From positions 248,001 through 312,000 of the forward strand of contig VZRS01001723.1 of the NCBI GenBank assembly GCA_013398055.1: 64,000 nucleotides of DNA, written 5' to 3'. The translations under genes and the position numbers were made by a program. This DNA comes from Ifrita kowaldi (taxonomy: Eukaryota > Chordata > Aves > Passeriformes > Cinclosomatidae). The notes below the pieces were generated by a model. That model made no database searches. It was not told the DNA's origin and was given only the letters and a program-made list of their open reading frames with translations. Shown one piece after another: positions 26,532 to 37,909 of this stretch (position 1 is the stretch's first letter; every line of letters starts with the position of its first letter).

Positions 26532-26536
26532 CTTTT

Positions 26537-29500
26537 GCTGTCAAGGTGACAGACTCATCCTCTGTGTCGTATTTTAGCAACACTTCATAAAATTTGAGCT
26601 TGGATGGTGAAATGGGAAATGGCTTAACAAGAGAATTATTTAACTCTTCCAGGCATTTTATAGGAAGAAGTTAAAATGAACCTTTAGAAATGGTAGCACA
26701 ATAATTTTAAAATAATTTCATACTTTTAATAAAGCAATACTGTCTTCTTGTCTTTTGTCTTTTTAATATATTCTTTATTTTTAGATGAAGGTCAGTTCCA
26801 AAACTGTAACTAGACAACAATTAAAAATGCTATCTCTACACCTTATAAATTCTGTTTATTACATAGAATATATTAAGCCTGCACATGCTTACCATAAAAA
26901 AGAAATCATTGGGTTCTTTTTGTATGTGTGATGATAGCAAGAGAGACAAATACTTCATGATCAAGAAACACTTCGTTCATATTCTGAAATTGACCTTAAA
27001 AAATAATCTACATCTGTACCAATCCCCGATAGCACAAATTTGTTAAACTTTCTTACTAATTGTTACTGACATAAAATAGTAAAACTACCAGAATTTCCTG
27101 TGAATGCTGTAAATGTTTTTCTAATTTATCATTTTTGTGATAATATTGCAGATTTAACAGTACTGCCCTTGTAGCTGGTTATATTGTGCTTCAAAATTGC
27201 TGCTGCTGTCTTCTTCCATGTGTAGCCAAGTGAAGTACCTGTTTGCACATTTACTCTCTCAGTGATTATTTGAACAAATGCATGCAGACTAACAGTAGGA
27301 AAATCAAATATTTACCAGATAAGGCACAATACTTATGGAGAGGGAAATTTATATTCCTAACAGTGACCATTCATGCTTTGTGCTGGATTACAACAGGTAC
27401 ATGTTTCAGTTAAAAAAAGAAAATTTTCAGGTGGCCTCCATTTGGTGACAAATGAAAATAAACCGATCCCAAATTTCATGTTCTGAACACTTACTATGAA
27501 ATGTATCCAAGCCATCTTACACTCTAATTCCCTGAAAAATGATATCTGTTCCACCCTTTGAAAGCATCTCATTGACCAGCTAGAATTATAAAGTTAAATG
27601 ATAAATGGTTGATTTAATAACAGCACAGGCACAATTCAAATTGATTTACTGTGTTTAGACCCACTCAGACAAATGAAAAGTAAAAAGTTTTTGGTTCTAT
27701 TCTTTGTTTATACATTACTATCTTATGCATTTTCACGATGTAGAAAAGAGTTCAGCAAAGTAGGCTGTTTTAGTTGTTAGAGAGTGTGGCAGAGCAGGTG
27801 AAACTTGAATATTTGCTGGCAATGTGTGACTGTGTTCTGAGTTTATCAAAGGATGGTCCTTCAAGAAGGGGTTTTAGGCCACTTGCTTTCAGATATTTTA
27901 CCTGACAATTTTCTTCTCAGTATTTCTCTTCCTTACTGGGTACAGTTATTCCACTTGTGTCTAAACCATCATGGTTCAGTTCCTCTTCTCTTGCTTCTTT
28001 GACCCAAATAATAGCCCTGAATGCTGACTCATGTTTTCTGCTGTGATCTCAAGTTGTTCATTCCTTGCCTACTTTTCTTTTTTACCCAGAATGACATTCC
28101 CGTAAATAGAGGAGGTTTCATTTTTCCATGATTTCAGACTTTTTTGAGTAGGTTTTCTATCAGGTTTTAGGTGCCCACAAATCGCAGTTTCTCTCGGAGT
28201 GACATCCATTACTGTTTTCCTCTGCTGCTTGAATTAATTTGGAGTATTGGGACAATCTCTGGGTTTTGAGTCAGTCTCCAAGAAGTGTTTCTTGTTCTTA
28301 CTCTGAAATACAATTTGACCAAAACTTTTTAGATGATGCTCTGGTGTATGTGGTACCTCACTGCTTCCAGGTGCTGCTCCTTCCTTTCTGCCCAGATAAT
28401 GGACAGTCTTTCTGTTTGGGCAGAAAAAAGCTTCAAGGAATCCTTTTATGTTTCCTCCAACAAAAGCTTCACACACTTTAAATATGCCAGATGTGTGCTA
28501 TAGACCTATACAGAGATGCTGACACACTGCAGTTATTTTCCTATAATTTTGTTAAGGATCCTTTTCACTCTCTAGAGAGCATGACCTAAAAGCTAATAAC
28601 CGGCTTCCACTGACCTCAGCTTGTATCAGATCAATTCCTGATCAGTATCTATATACTATAAAATAATTTGACTGAGTTTACAGATGGATTTTAATTTCAA
28701 TATCAATATTTTTCTTTAAACTTACAAATAAATGATATTTGAAAGTGGGAAATGAAATCCCTAAAGTACGTCTTCCAAAAGAGTTGGTTATTACTATCAT
28801 CCATCTTTTGGTAATAGTAACAACTCAGAAGTCAGGAAATACTGAAGATTAGGAAGTTTAAGACAACCCTGAATAATGGGTTAGTTCTATTCGAAGTGGT
28901 TATTGAATGTAAGCTGATGAGAAATCAAGGGGAATTTGCCATAAATTATTGCTAACTGTTTCTTTTGTTTTCCGAAAGTGGATCTTTCTCTCAGAAGTCA
29001 AAATTAATTGAAGTTGTTTCACTGAATTTTGATGATAATTCCTTTTTAATAAGTGGTTGAGGTAATTTGGGTAAATAACTGTTAAATATATCTAAAAAAG
29101 CAATAGATTTCTATAAATGATGATATGCATGCAGTGCATTGGTGGTTGTCAGTAACTACCTGTGCCTGAATATAGCTGAATTGTTGAACTATTAAAATTT
29201 ATCAAACATCAAAAGCCTGCACTTGTTTGTTATAAAATATTATGTTATTTATATAGTGCACAAAATTATTTTCGAAGCACATACTGAAGTGGAGTTTGGA
29301 AATTCTGAAATTAAGATTGCCTGAGAAATTTAGTGGGAAAAGCTTCTTTTGCCTCTTGGATCCAATAAAAAAGTAGAACCAATGGACAGTGTGGGGTGTC
29401 TGATTTTAATTCCATTTGGATGCAAACCTTGCATGGCCCACCACAGTGGGATGTTGCTTGTGAAGGGATGTCCCACACAAACAGGTCCCTGTTTCAGGGT

Positions 29501-30207
29501 TTGTAATGGATTGAGCCACAAAACTCCAGGAAGAGTCTCCTGTAAAGAGCTTCAGGGAACAAACCAAACAACAGTTTTAATCTTGCCGCTTAATGTGCTA
29601 CTGGGAGAAACTGGTCTGTTATGGGACTAACCATTACATAAAATATGATGTGTATATATATGTATAAATATATATTCTGGGTTTACAACTCTGAGTGCGT
29701 CAGAACTTGCTCATGTGGGTCTTTGGTGAATGACACAACAAATCCCTTCCCCAGCAGCTTGCACAGCCAGTCTGTATTGACTCTCTGAGTCCTCTGCATT
29801 GGACTTGAAGTATTTAGATTTAAATGATAACTCAGCCCACAAATGCTTTTCCCTGGAAAGACAGATTCCCTCTCCTGCTCCATTAGTAGTACCACCAACA
29901 ACCTGCTATCCTTCTGCACTTCAGGAAAGTCACATAAATTGCACACAATTTTTTGACCTGAAGTTTTCCTTGATCTGTGTGACTTTAGAGTTATGTTGTG
30001 AAATGACAAAGTTGAACGAGAAAATGTGGTTCATTCAGCTGGGTGTGTTTCAGATGGAACCTCCCTGGTTCAGTGAACTTTTTTGCATGTGCAATAATAA
30101 TGGAACTGTCTGTTTGGCCGAAAAAATTTGTTAACATCACTTTTTCAACCACCGCTGTCTGTGAGCCACAACTACCTTTTTGCCATTCCAGTGCTAATCA
30201 AATTCAT
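26537..30207. other. Unique AT-rich non-coding DNA
   Basis: No gene or transposon is recognised. A TA/TGTA microsatellite lies at 29649-29675. Parts of 26690-27130 and 28670-29300 are AT-rich and repeat-free, but conservation cannot be judged from one sequence. Confidence 0.55.
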
Positions 30208-30262
30208 ATAGAATCACAGAATAATTTAGGTTGTAAGGGACTTTACAACTTCAATGGGCTCT
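30208..30262 (-). mobile_element. Short CR1 LINE 3' tail
   Basis: TAGAATCACAGAATAATTTAGG then TTGTAAGGGACTTTA matches the antisense view of the avian CR1 3' end, including the terminal octamer repeat. Identity is modest and fades after about 55 bases, so this is an old, strongly 5'-truncated insertion. Confidence 0.7.
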
Positions 30263-30439
30263 TCAATTTGTCTAAACTTCAATCTCTTACTAGACTGCAG
30301 AGATCCAGGAGTAGAAGGAAAGGAAGTTTTTAATTTGTCCTGCAGTTTGTGACACAGTTTGGGGAATTGTGGTTTTCATTTTGTCTTTATCCAAGAATTG
30401 TATAAAAGGTAAGTGGATATTTTATAAAAGATGTGTGAC

Positions 30440-30900
30440 ACCACAGAGGAACAGAAGATAACAAGCATCCTGAAGAAAAAGGAAGGGCATGTGTATCCAG
30501 AGATGTGGTGGAGTGAAGGGCTGAGAGATCCTGGGATGGGCTGGAAGGTGGTGTGCATTGAGGAATTAACCTTGTCTCTGGGGAGAGAGTAAGAAACCCT
30601 TCCTGGTGGCGAGAGAAATATGAAGGTGAAGAGGAAGGATATGGAGGAGAAGAGGGGTACAAATGAAAAGGCAGAAGGGATGTGAGGGTGTCTGGGACGT
30701 GGTGAACTGTCTCTGTCTAGGAAGAGAGAAGGGAACAAACTGTTCCCCAGTCATGGAGAAGGGTTTGTGGGCTGCAGGCAGCCCCAGTGGTGTGGGGAAG
30801 GAGGACCTGACCAGCCAGGAGATGAGTATGGAGCAGGGATGGAAGCATGGAGGAAGCCCTGGACTTCTGCAGAGAGCTCAGTCTATAGAGCCAGACCCAC
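30440..30900 (+). other. Purine-rich, GC-elevated block of unknown origin
   Basis: About 460 bases are rich in GGA, GAA and GGG words on the plus strand and GC-richer than the neighbours. The reverse strand gives Ser/Pro/Leu-rich frames (30376-30738), which are a composition effect. It could be an old retroviral or other repeat fragment. I do not recognise it. Confidence 0.35.
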
Positions 30901-30956
30901 TGCCACACGATATTTCTTGTAACTTTACTAATAATGCCAACCCCTCAGTACTGTGA

Positions 30957-31890
30957 TGGGAACCCTAATATTTCATATTCATTATATTGAATGTAGATCT
31001 TTGAATCAGTGCATAATGAGTTTATTATCTGTTGCACCCAAAACTGGTGTCACATTTTGCTTGAATAGCACATAAGACATTTTGACATAATGCAGCTTTC
31101 TTGTTCCAACCTTTCAGCTAAATACTGCAAAATAATGACAAGAAAATAGTTTCTGCAAAGAAGCAGAAGTATTTTATGACAAAAACAGCATTTAGAGTAA
31201 CATTCTAGAAGAGCAGAGACACTTTTTTTCCCCTTGTCACTCTCATTAAGGCTCTGAGAGACTTTTTTGTACTGTCTCTTGCTGTTGGAATACCTGTCTC
31301 CAAACAGCTTTCTGTAGTGGAAAATCCTATTTAATCTCAAACAGTTTTATCAGTTCTGCACTACTTTTTTCTCCTATTGGAAAATAAAATAAAAATATCA
31401 TATGTCAACTTGACTACAAGGTGTAAAGCTTCTGAGCTTGCATTAATAAATGTATGCATCAATTATATGTTTGCACATTCATATATGTATAGCTGAAGGC
31501 AGCCTCTTTGTAGGTTAAGGTTTATTTATGCTGCATAGAATATATATTTCCAATTTCTGGCATTCTTGAAAGGCATATTTTTCCCAGAGATTGTCCAGCT
31601 TTCAAGTCTTCATGAGATGAAACTTAATTTCTTTTTCAGGGATAACAACATGGGAAATTAAATAAACTCTCGGTCTGAGAATGCTACATACATTTAATCA
31701 CTTTAATTCAAATGTTAACTCATTTTTTCACTGTGTGCTCCAGCTGGTGGAGGGGGTTGTATGTACTCACTTATGCTGTGCCTTCTTCAAACTGGGGTGG
31801 GTTTGGAGAGCCCAAAGGAAGGGCTTACAGAAGTCTTTTGTTTTAGCTCTGCAATTCACAATATATTTAAGCAGAGTGATCTCAAAATTG
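30957..31890. other. Unique AT-rich non-coding DNA
   Basis: Nothing is recognised here beyond short random frames. Confidence 0.55.
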
Positions 31891-31899
31891 CCACTTCCT

Positions 31900-32440
31900 C
31901 CTTCTTTCTGAGTTTAGACAGACACGCCTGCCAAGGCTCCTGCACCCATGTTCAACCCATCTCCAGGGCTCTGATTGTGCTTTGTTGCCCCGGGACCTCC
32001 TCCCACACCCCCTCAGCTTTCTGCCCTCAGGTTTAAGCTCAGCCCTGAGCTGAGCTGTGCTTGTGCCTGTCTCCAGCCCTGTCTGGATTCTGGTCTGTGG
32101 TTTGCTGTTACTGTGATGGTTGATGGGCTCTGGAAGAAGCATCTTTCTTCTCTCCCCTGCTTATACTGGCCTCACTCCTGTGACTTGCTTGTGGCAACTT
32201 GCTGCCTTAAAGCAGCATCACGGCAACTCTGAATTTCATATCCCTCTCTGCTTCCTGGATCAGGTGTGTCCATCAGCTCTGTGGGTTTTGCTACAGCTGT
32301 GCTCACTTCTGTGTGCAGGGAATGTGCTGCAGGAGGCTGGAGGGTCTGCCTGGAGGAAAACCCCTTTGTGGCTGCTCCTGGCCTGGTTTGGGGGCACCCT
32401 GTTACCTCCAGGGCTGGATCAATTCTCATGCATGTGAGTT
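31900..32440. other. GC-enriched block, possibly an old repeat
   Basis: About 540 bases are C/T- and G-rich, with CTGCC, CAGCC and CTCC words, and contrast sharply with the AT-rich flanks. Frames on both strands stay open for 85-105 codons because stops are scarce, but none shows a known domain or splice-bounded exon. It could be an ancient transposon fragment or a regulatory segment. It is not a CpG island, since CpG remains scarce. Confidence 0.3.
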
Positions 32441-35261
32441 TAAGAAGGGTAGACTGGAAAGAGAAGCCCAGTTTCCTTTCTAAACAGCAGCTGTGCAGTT
32501 GTACCCCTAGGAGAGAGTGCTTACCTTGGCTGTGAAATAATGCCCGTAGCTAAAAAGCTTTCGGCATTGTAAATGATCACGCATTTCATTTCAAGGTATT
32601 TTCCCTTTCCTTTGGGCAGTGTTGTACAACTCTATTCCTCAAAACATGATGCTAGTTAATACTGCATCAAACACTTGGAAAATAACACTAATGCAACACT
32701 AAGAATAAGAAGTACCCCAAAGTCAGGAAATACGAAGGGTCTCACTACTTGTGGAGCCATTTGCTTTGCCGTCCTCTACCCCCTTATATATTTTATGATG
32801 TACTGAGGTATCACATTGCTAACACATTTGATAAGGTCTGGGTTTATGAAGGAAAGAGCAGGTGCGGCTTCACTTAAAATTTTGAACCTGCTGGAATTTG
32901 TCAGTTCTTGTAGTAAACCTTGCCTCAAGACCAACCTTTACCTTTCATCACCTGTTTGAGGTGGATACAAAGCTTTTATCTGGAGTGGCTGTAAGATCTC
33001 AGTGTTGTAGGGCTGCCCTGATGCCTGGCTGGGCTCGTTGGCCCTGACTGTCTCACTTCAGCTGTACCTGGAGGCTCAGCTGCCCCAGAGATTCCAGGTG
33101 TTTGGTGGGACTGGAGCAGCCTCGGGAAAAGAAGTGGCTGTGGGGAGGTGCTGGCCCTGCTCAGAGCTCTGGAGGGTGCAGGAGCGATGAACACCAAAAG
33201 GGACTAAGAACAGAAGCCACCCTGTAATAGCGAAATGTCTCTGCCTGTGGCCTGTGCTCTTACGGAGATTTTGAGGGGGGTAGTAGCACATGTTGGTGCC
33301 TGAGGCAGGTGATACCATTGTGCAGGATGGGAAATTCTAGGCCAGAAGATGCATCTGCCAAAGCCACCCCAGCGGGAGGGCTGCGAGGGCACCTTGTGAG
33401 GGGGGCTGGGGCTCACCTGGAGATGGTGCTCTGTGAGCTGCAGCAAATCCCATGGAGCAGCTGTCAGGAATCAGAACCTTCAGCTGAGCGAGGTGTTACT
33501 GTCACTTGGATATTAACTGATAGTTAGCATTTTGTGGGACCATGTCTGCAACACGGCACGTACTGCATTTACTGAGCCTGAAAACATCGGTGGTCTTTCA
33601 CTTCACCATCTGAGCTATGCTTCAGGTAAAGTCATCCTTGCTTGGGTTGTGAATGTTTATTTCTTGCCTCTACTGTTTGTAAATATAATTTATAATGATC
33701 TTCTGCATCAAGTTATTATCAAGTATAATATACTCCTTTGTAGAAAATAATTAGTATAATGTGTTAGGGTTAGTAGTGAGTCTTCTCGATAATGTGTATG
33801 TGGGCATGCAGTTTGTCATCGGTTTTGGTACAAAGGAAAAATAAGGGAGATTAAAACATTAATGCAGATGATACAGACAAACAATACTATACAAGGCTTA
33901 GTTGGTGGTATTTTCACATTATTTTTTTAAACTGGGCTGTAAAGCATGATAGGTGTTAGAGCTGTGCTATTACATATCATTCTGGAATCTGTGCAGTGCC
34001 TGACTGGACAAATTTTTATACAAGCCTAAGCTGCGGAAAAAGCTGTTTGAAATAAGTGCTGGTGACGGATGGACTTGCAGTAGTAACATCCTTGATTTTC
34101 ACAGCTTTAATGGTAAATCTACTTTGTTTATTGCTGTGGGTACTATGTGTGCTAAATGATCAGTGTTAGGGGAGTTCGAGGTAAGAGCACTTTGCTATTC
34201 TTTAAGGGTGATCTGAGCCCATGAGCTTTTTGAAGAAATGATTTAATATGTTTTGTATGATTGAAGGGGACTAAGCAGAAAAACATTCTGTATAGTCCCT
34301 GAATACAGTAGAATTTTCATGCTGATAATCTGCCTGATTGCTGGGTGTCACTGGAATATGTTTATTTTCTTTGACATGTACAGCAGAAGTGAAAAGTAGC
34401 CTCTGATGTGGACAATATCAGTATTTAGCTGTCACATCTGACAAACACCAGCTGAGTCAAATGAGGGGCCTTAGTTCAACTAAACGCATCTGTGTGCATC
34501 TATAGCCAAATATGTGTCCAAGTCAGCTTCTGTTTGCTCCTTTGGCCTTCAAAGTCACCTGCAAACTTCAGCCCTGCTCTGCATGGGTAGGTTAGAGAGG
34601 GCTATTTTACAGGAGTGGAGCAGAAGCCACAGTGAAGACTCTTGGGATATCACTGGTACACAGTACACCTTAATACCCTCTTGCATCCTGTCTCCTGGTA
34701 ATGTTTAATTGATTGACCAAAATTACACTTAAGTAAAACTTGCTGTAACAGTAAAAACAATCACAGGGCAAGTGGCACCTAGTTTGGGTTTTCCTGAGCT
34801 GTAAGTATCTGATCTGTGTATTTAAATAAAACCAGTTTCCTCTGCCCTTTCTCTGTCCAAAGAGTTGATATCTTTCTCTCTTTTAGCCTTATAAACATTT
34901 GGTGTGTTGGGAGATGTATACACGTCAGTGTTTAGGAACATCAAAAGAGATGTTGTGTTCACATCAGTGATCAGCACTGAGTATCAAGTAGTATTTGGGA
35001 AAGAATCTGGCATATCCCTCAGTGACTTATCTGGGAAGCGTGAATGGCATTTAATAAAACAGATTTTCCAGCAAACGACAGGCCAGAGCCTTGAAGCAAA
35101 AAGTGCTTCTGCCCTGTGCCAATCATTCACTTTCTTCCAGCTCAGTGATTTCTCCCATGTAAAATGTTCTTTAAACTGGTCCACATTGCACCCACTGAAG
35201 CCATGTAATAAAATATGAAAACCTAACCACTAACCAGAGTTAGGTTACTCATCACTGCATG
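32441..35261. other. Non-coding DNA with a moderately GC-rich centre
   Basis: The stretch 32990-33500 is GC-richer and contains a G-run cluster at 33373-33411. The rest is AT-rich. No exon or transposon is recognised. Confidence 0.5.
33373..33411 (+). other. Possible G-quadruplex motif
   Basis: Runs GGG, GGG, GGG, GGGGGG and GGGG occur within 39 bases, with spacers of 1, 6, 10 and 2 bases. This meets loose quadruplex criteria with one long loop. There is no nearby promoter evidence. Confidence 0.4.
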
Positions 35262-35613
35262 GTCTGCCTGCAACCTGTGCCAGTGCCTCAACCATCCCCA
35301 CAGGAAAGGATTTCTTCCTAATACCTAATCTAAATCTACTTTCCTTCAGTTTAAAGCAATATGCCCTTGTCCTATCACTACCTGCCTTTGTGGAAAATCC
35401 CTCTCCAGGTCTTCTGGAGCCCTTTTAGGTACTAGAAGGGACCTCAAGGTTTCCCCAAAGCCTTCTCTTCTCCAGGATGAACAGCCCCAACTCTCTCAGC
35501 CTGTCTCCACAGCAGAAGCCCTTCAGCCCTGTGAGCAGCTTAGTGGTTCTTCTCTGGACTCATTCCAACAGGTCCCTGTCATTCTTGTGTTGGGGACCCC
35601 AGACCTGGACAGT
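35262..35613 (-). mobile_element. CR1 LINE fragment (first copy)
   Basis: The sequence matches the antisense avian CR1 3' region from the AACCTGTGCCAGTGCCTC segment, through TTTCTTCCTAATACCTAATC and the CTTCTCTTCTCCAGGATGAAC segment, to GGGGACCCCAGACCTGGAC. The terminal octamer tail is missing on the left and the element is 5'-truncated on the right. It encodes only the far 3' part. The apparent 60-codon frame at 35477 is CR1 sequence read on the wrong strand. Confidence 0.9.
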
Positions 35614-36231
35614 CCAAAGACGTCTCTTTACCTTTCCTGCTCCACTGTGCTTACCCTAGTTTTAGGTTTTGAGTTTTAATTTCATTCCACTTACCCCATT
35701 CTTCCTTGTATTGTTCGTAGTAACAATAAGCTTGTTGCCTAGTACACCTTCCAAGCTTAAANCATCCCCACAGGAAAGGATTTCTTCCTAATACCTAATC
35801 TAAATCTACTTTCCTTCAGTTTAAAGCAATATGCCCTTGTCCTATCACTACCTGCCTTTGTGGAAAATCCCTCTCCAGGTCTTCTGGAGCCCTTTTAGGT
35901 ACTAGAAGGGACCTCAAGGTTTCCCCAAAGCCTTCTCTTCTCCAGGATGAACAGCCCCAACTCTCTCAGCCTGTCTCCACAGCAGAAGCCCTTCAGCCCT
36001 GTGAGCAGCTTAGTGGTTCTTCTCTGGACTCATTCCAACAGGTCCCTGTCATTCTTGTGTTGGGGACCCCAGACCTGGACAGTCCAAAGACGTCTCTTTA
36101 CCTTTCCTGCTCCACTGTGCTTACCCTAGTTTTAGGTTTTGAGTTTTAATTTCATTCCACTTACCCCATTCTTCCTTGTATTGTTCGTAGTAACAATAAG
36201 CTTGTTGCCTAGTACACCTTCCAAGCTTAAA
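35293..36231. repeat. Exact 470-bp tandem duplication joined at one N
   Basis: The bases 35293-35761 and 35763-36231 are identical by eye, with period 470 and a single N at 35762. The unit contains most of the CR1 fragment plus about 150 bases of unique DNA. The absence of any difference, together with the N at the join, points to overlapping contig ends left unmerged. A recent real duplication is the alternative. Confidence 0.9.
35763..36083 (-). mobile_element. CR1 LINE fragment (second, duplicated copy)
   Basis: This repeats the CR1 sequence of the first copy at an offset of 470 bases, lacking the leftmost 30 or so bases. It is probably not an independent insertion but part of an assembly duplication. 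Confidence 0.85.
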
Positions 36232-37841
36232 ATTGTAGCGTAGACAAGACGCTTTTGAATTTTAATATGCACTATGCGGGCTAAGAAAGCATTAGTATTC
36301 TGTGTCCTGTTTGCTTCAACTAATAAAATTATAATAAAACTATAGTTTGCCTTATCTAACCTGATTTTTAACACATTAGATACCTATTAACCAATGTGTT
36401 CCTGTCTTTTTTCCCCACAAAAGTGTTGTTCACAGGAGATACCATAAACTACGACTTAGCTAAGTGGGAAACCATGCTTCCCATTTTAGCTTTCTTTTTG
36501 ACATAATCTTCAATGTAAACGTTGCTCTAACTACCTGTTCAGAGTTTAAATCATACTGCCAGTTACATCAGCATTCGCCATGACAGAAAATAATGCCCTG
36601 TTGTTCCAATGTCCTGTGCTCTTTTTTACAGATCATATTCACCCAAAGTAATGCATTGCAGAATATTGTGACATTAAGCAAGTTAAGTTGTGTTTTGCAG
36701 TTGTTAATTACGCTTACAAGGTGGATAAGAATTCTATGGGGAATCTCTTAAAAAGAAGTGCTTTGCCCTTGGGATGTGTATTACCATATGGAAAGCAGGC
36801 TTATGTTCTTAGTTAATTATCTTTGTTGTTTCAGTTCATTTAAAGGAAATGTAATAATTTGTTCGTTGTTAGTACCTGTGTATTTTAAAATGGGAAATTG
36901 TTAGAACAATAAACACCCCAAGGGGGTGCTTACAGTACTCCAGAAAGACACTTCCAATTATTTTTTCCCAAGGCATTAATTTTTTTAAGTGGAACCGACA
37001 AAAATATTAAACAAAGATGATATATGGCATCTTTGGGAAAGCTTGTTTCATTATTATTGCTATTTTTTGCAGGTGGTTCAAAACTTTCCTCCCAGTGATA
37101 ATCACATTCTTACTACTTTCTGTGAGAGTGGAATCACACTGAATTTGACAGCTTTGAACAACAAAATATCAGAGCAGTAATTGAAATTGGATAGGATGAC
37201 AGTACTTAGTCTTGTCTCATGGAAATGTGAAGGTCATGGAAATAAGTGAGGGAAAAGCTCAGCATTGTAATAAACAAATGGATATAGGTAGGATCCTATT
37301 GAAAAGAGAGCCTGGGATTAGTTCACCTGGCTGCTATCAGGATAGTGCTTCTGCCATGGAAAATAGAGTTCTTTGCTCTATAAGGTGTTAGGAAGCACTG
37401 TGTTATTTGGGGGGCAGTGTGCATCCTGCAGAACTGTGTGGGACGCTGCTAATTTGACTTTTCTAAAAGGCTGATGTCTGTGCCCAGGACTGAGGCCATG
37501 CTTGTTTTGCTGCTCCTACTGCAATTGTTGCTGCATAGTTCCATTAACTTTTGGCATTATTTGGAAAAGCTTAATTTTTTATTCTTTAAGATAAAATTAG
37601 GGTATTTTTTTCCTCTCAGTCAAACTAAAATTGTCGTTTATTGTTATTTATAATTTGTGGCTTTTGCTAGTCAAGTATTTTTTGTATAAGCTTATGAAAA
37701 CAAAGGGTCAAATTGAAGAGGTTATTCGACTGATGTCAAATAGTTGCTTTGGATTTACCTCCCTGAGACTGAGAGAAGAAACATCATCTAAATGAAAGAG
37801 CAATTATTTCCAAAGCGCTCAGAAATTAGTAGGGTGTATTG

Positions 37842-37865
37842 TGTTTCATTCCCTAGAATGAAACA
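37842..37865. other. Perfect 10-bp inverted repeat
   Basis: TGTTTCATTC (37842-37851), loop CCTA, then GAATGAAACA (37856-37865). It is one of two perfect hairpins separated by 20 bases. Confidence 0.7.
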
Positions 37866-37885
37866 AAGTCAGATCTAAGCATCTC

Positions 37886-37909
37886 TTTCCTAAGCATTAG
37901 CTTAGGAAA
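37886..37909. other. Perfect 9-bp inverted repeat
   Basis: TTTCCTAAG (37886-37894), loop CATTAG, then CTTAGGAAA (37901-37909). It is the second of the adjacent pair. Its stem sequence differs from the first, so this is not a simple duplication. Confidence 0.7.

Noticed and set aside
34904..35218. 104-codon plus-strand open frame that reads somewhat like protein
   Set aside because: No family is recognised, the frame is not bounded by convincing splice or start signals, and an overlapping minus-strand frame of 66 codons exists in the same DNA.
35477..36129. Two identical 60-codon open frames 470 bases apart
   Set aside because: Both are antisense CR1 LINE sequence in the duplicated segment, not a repeated gene.
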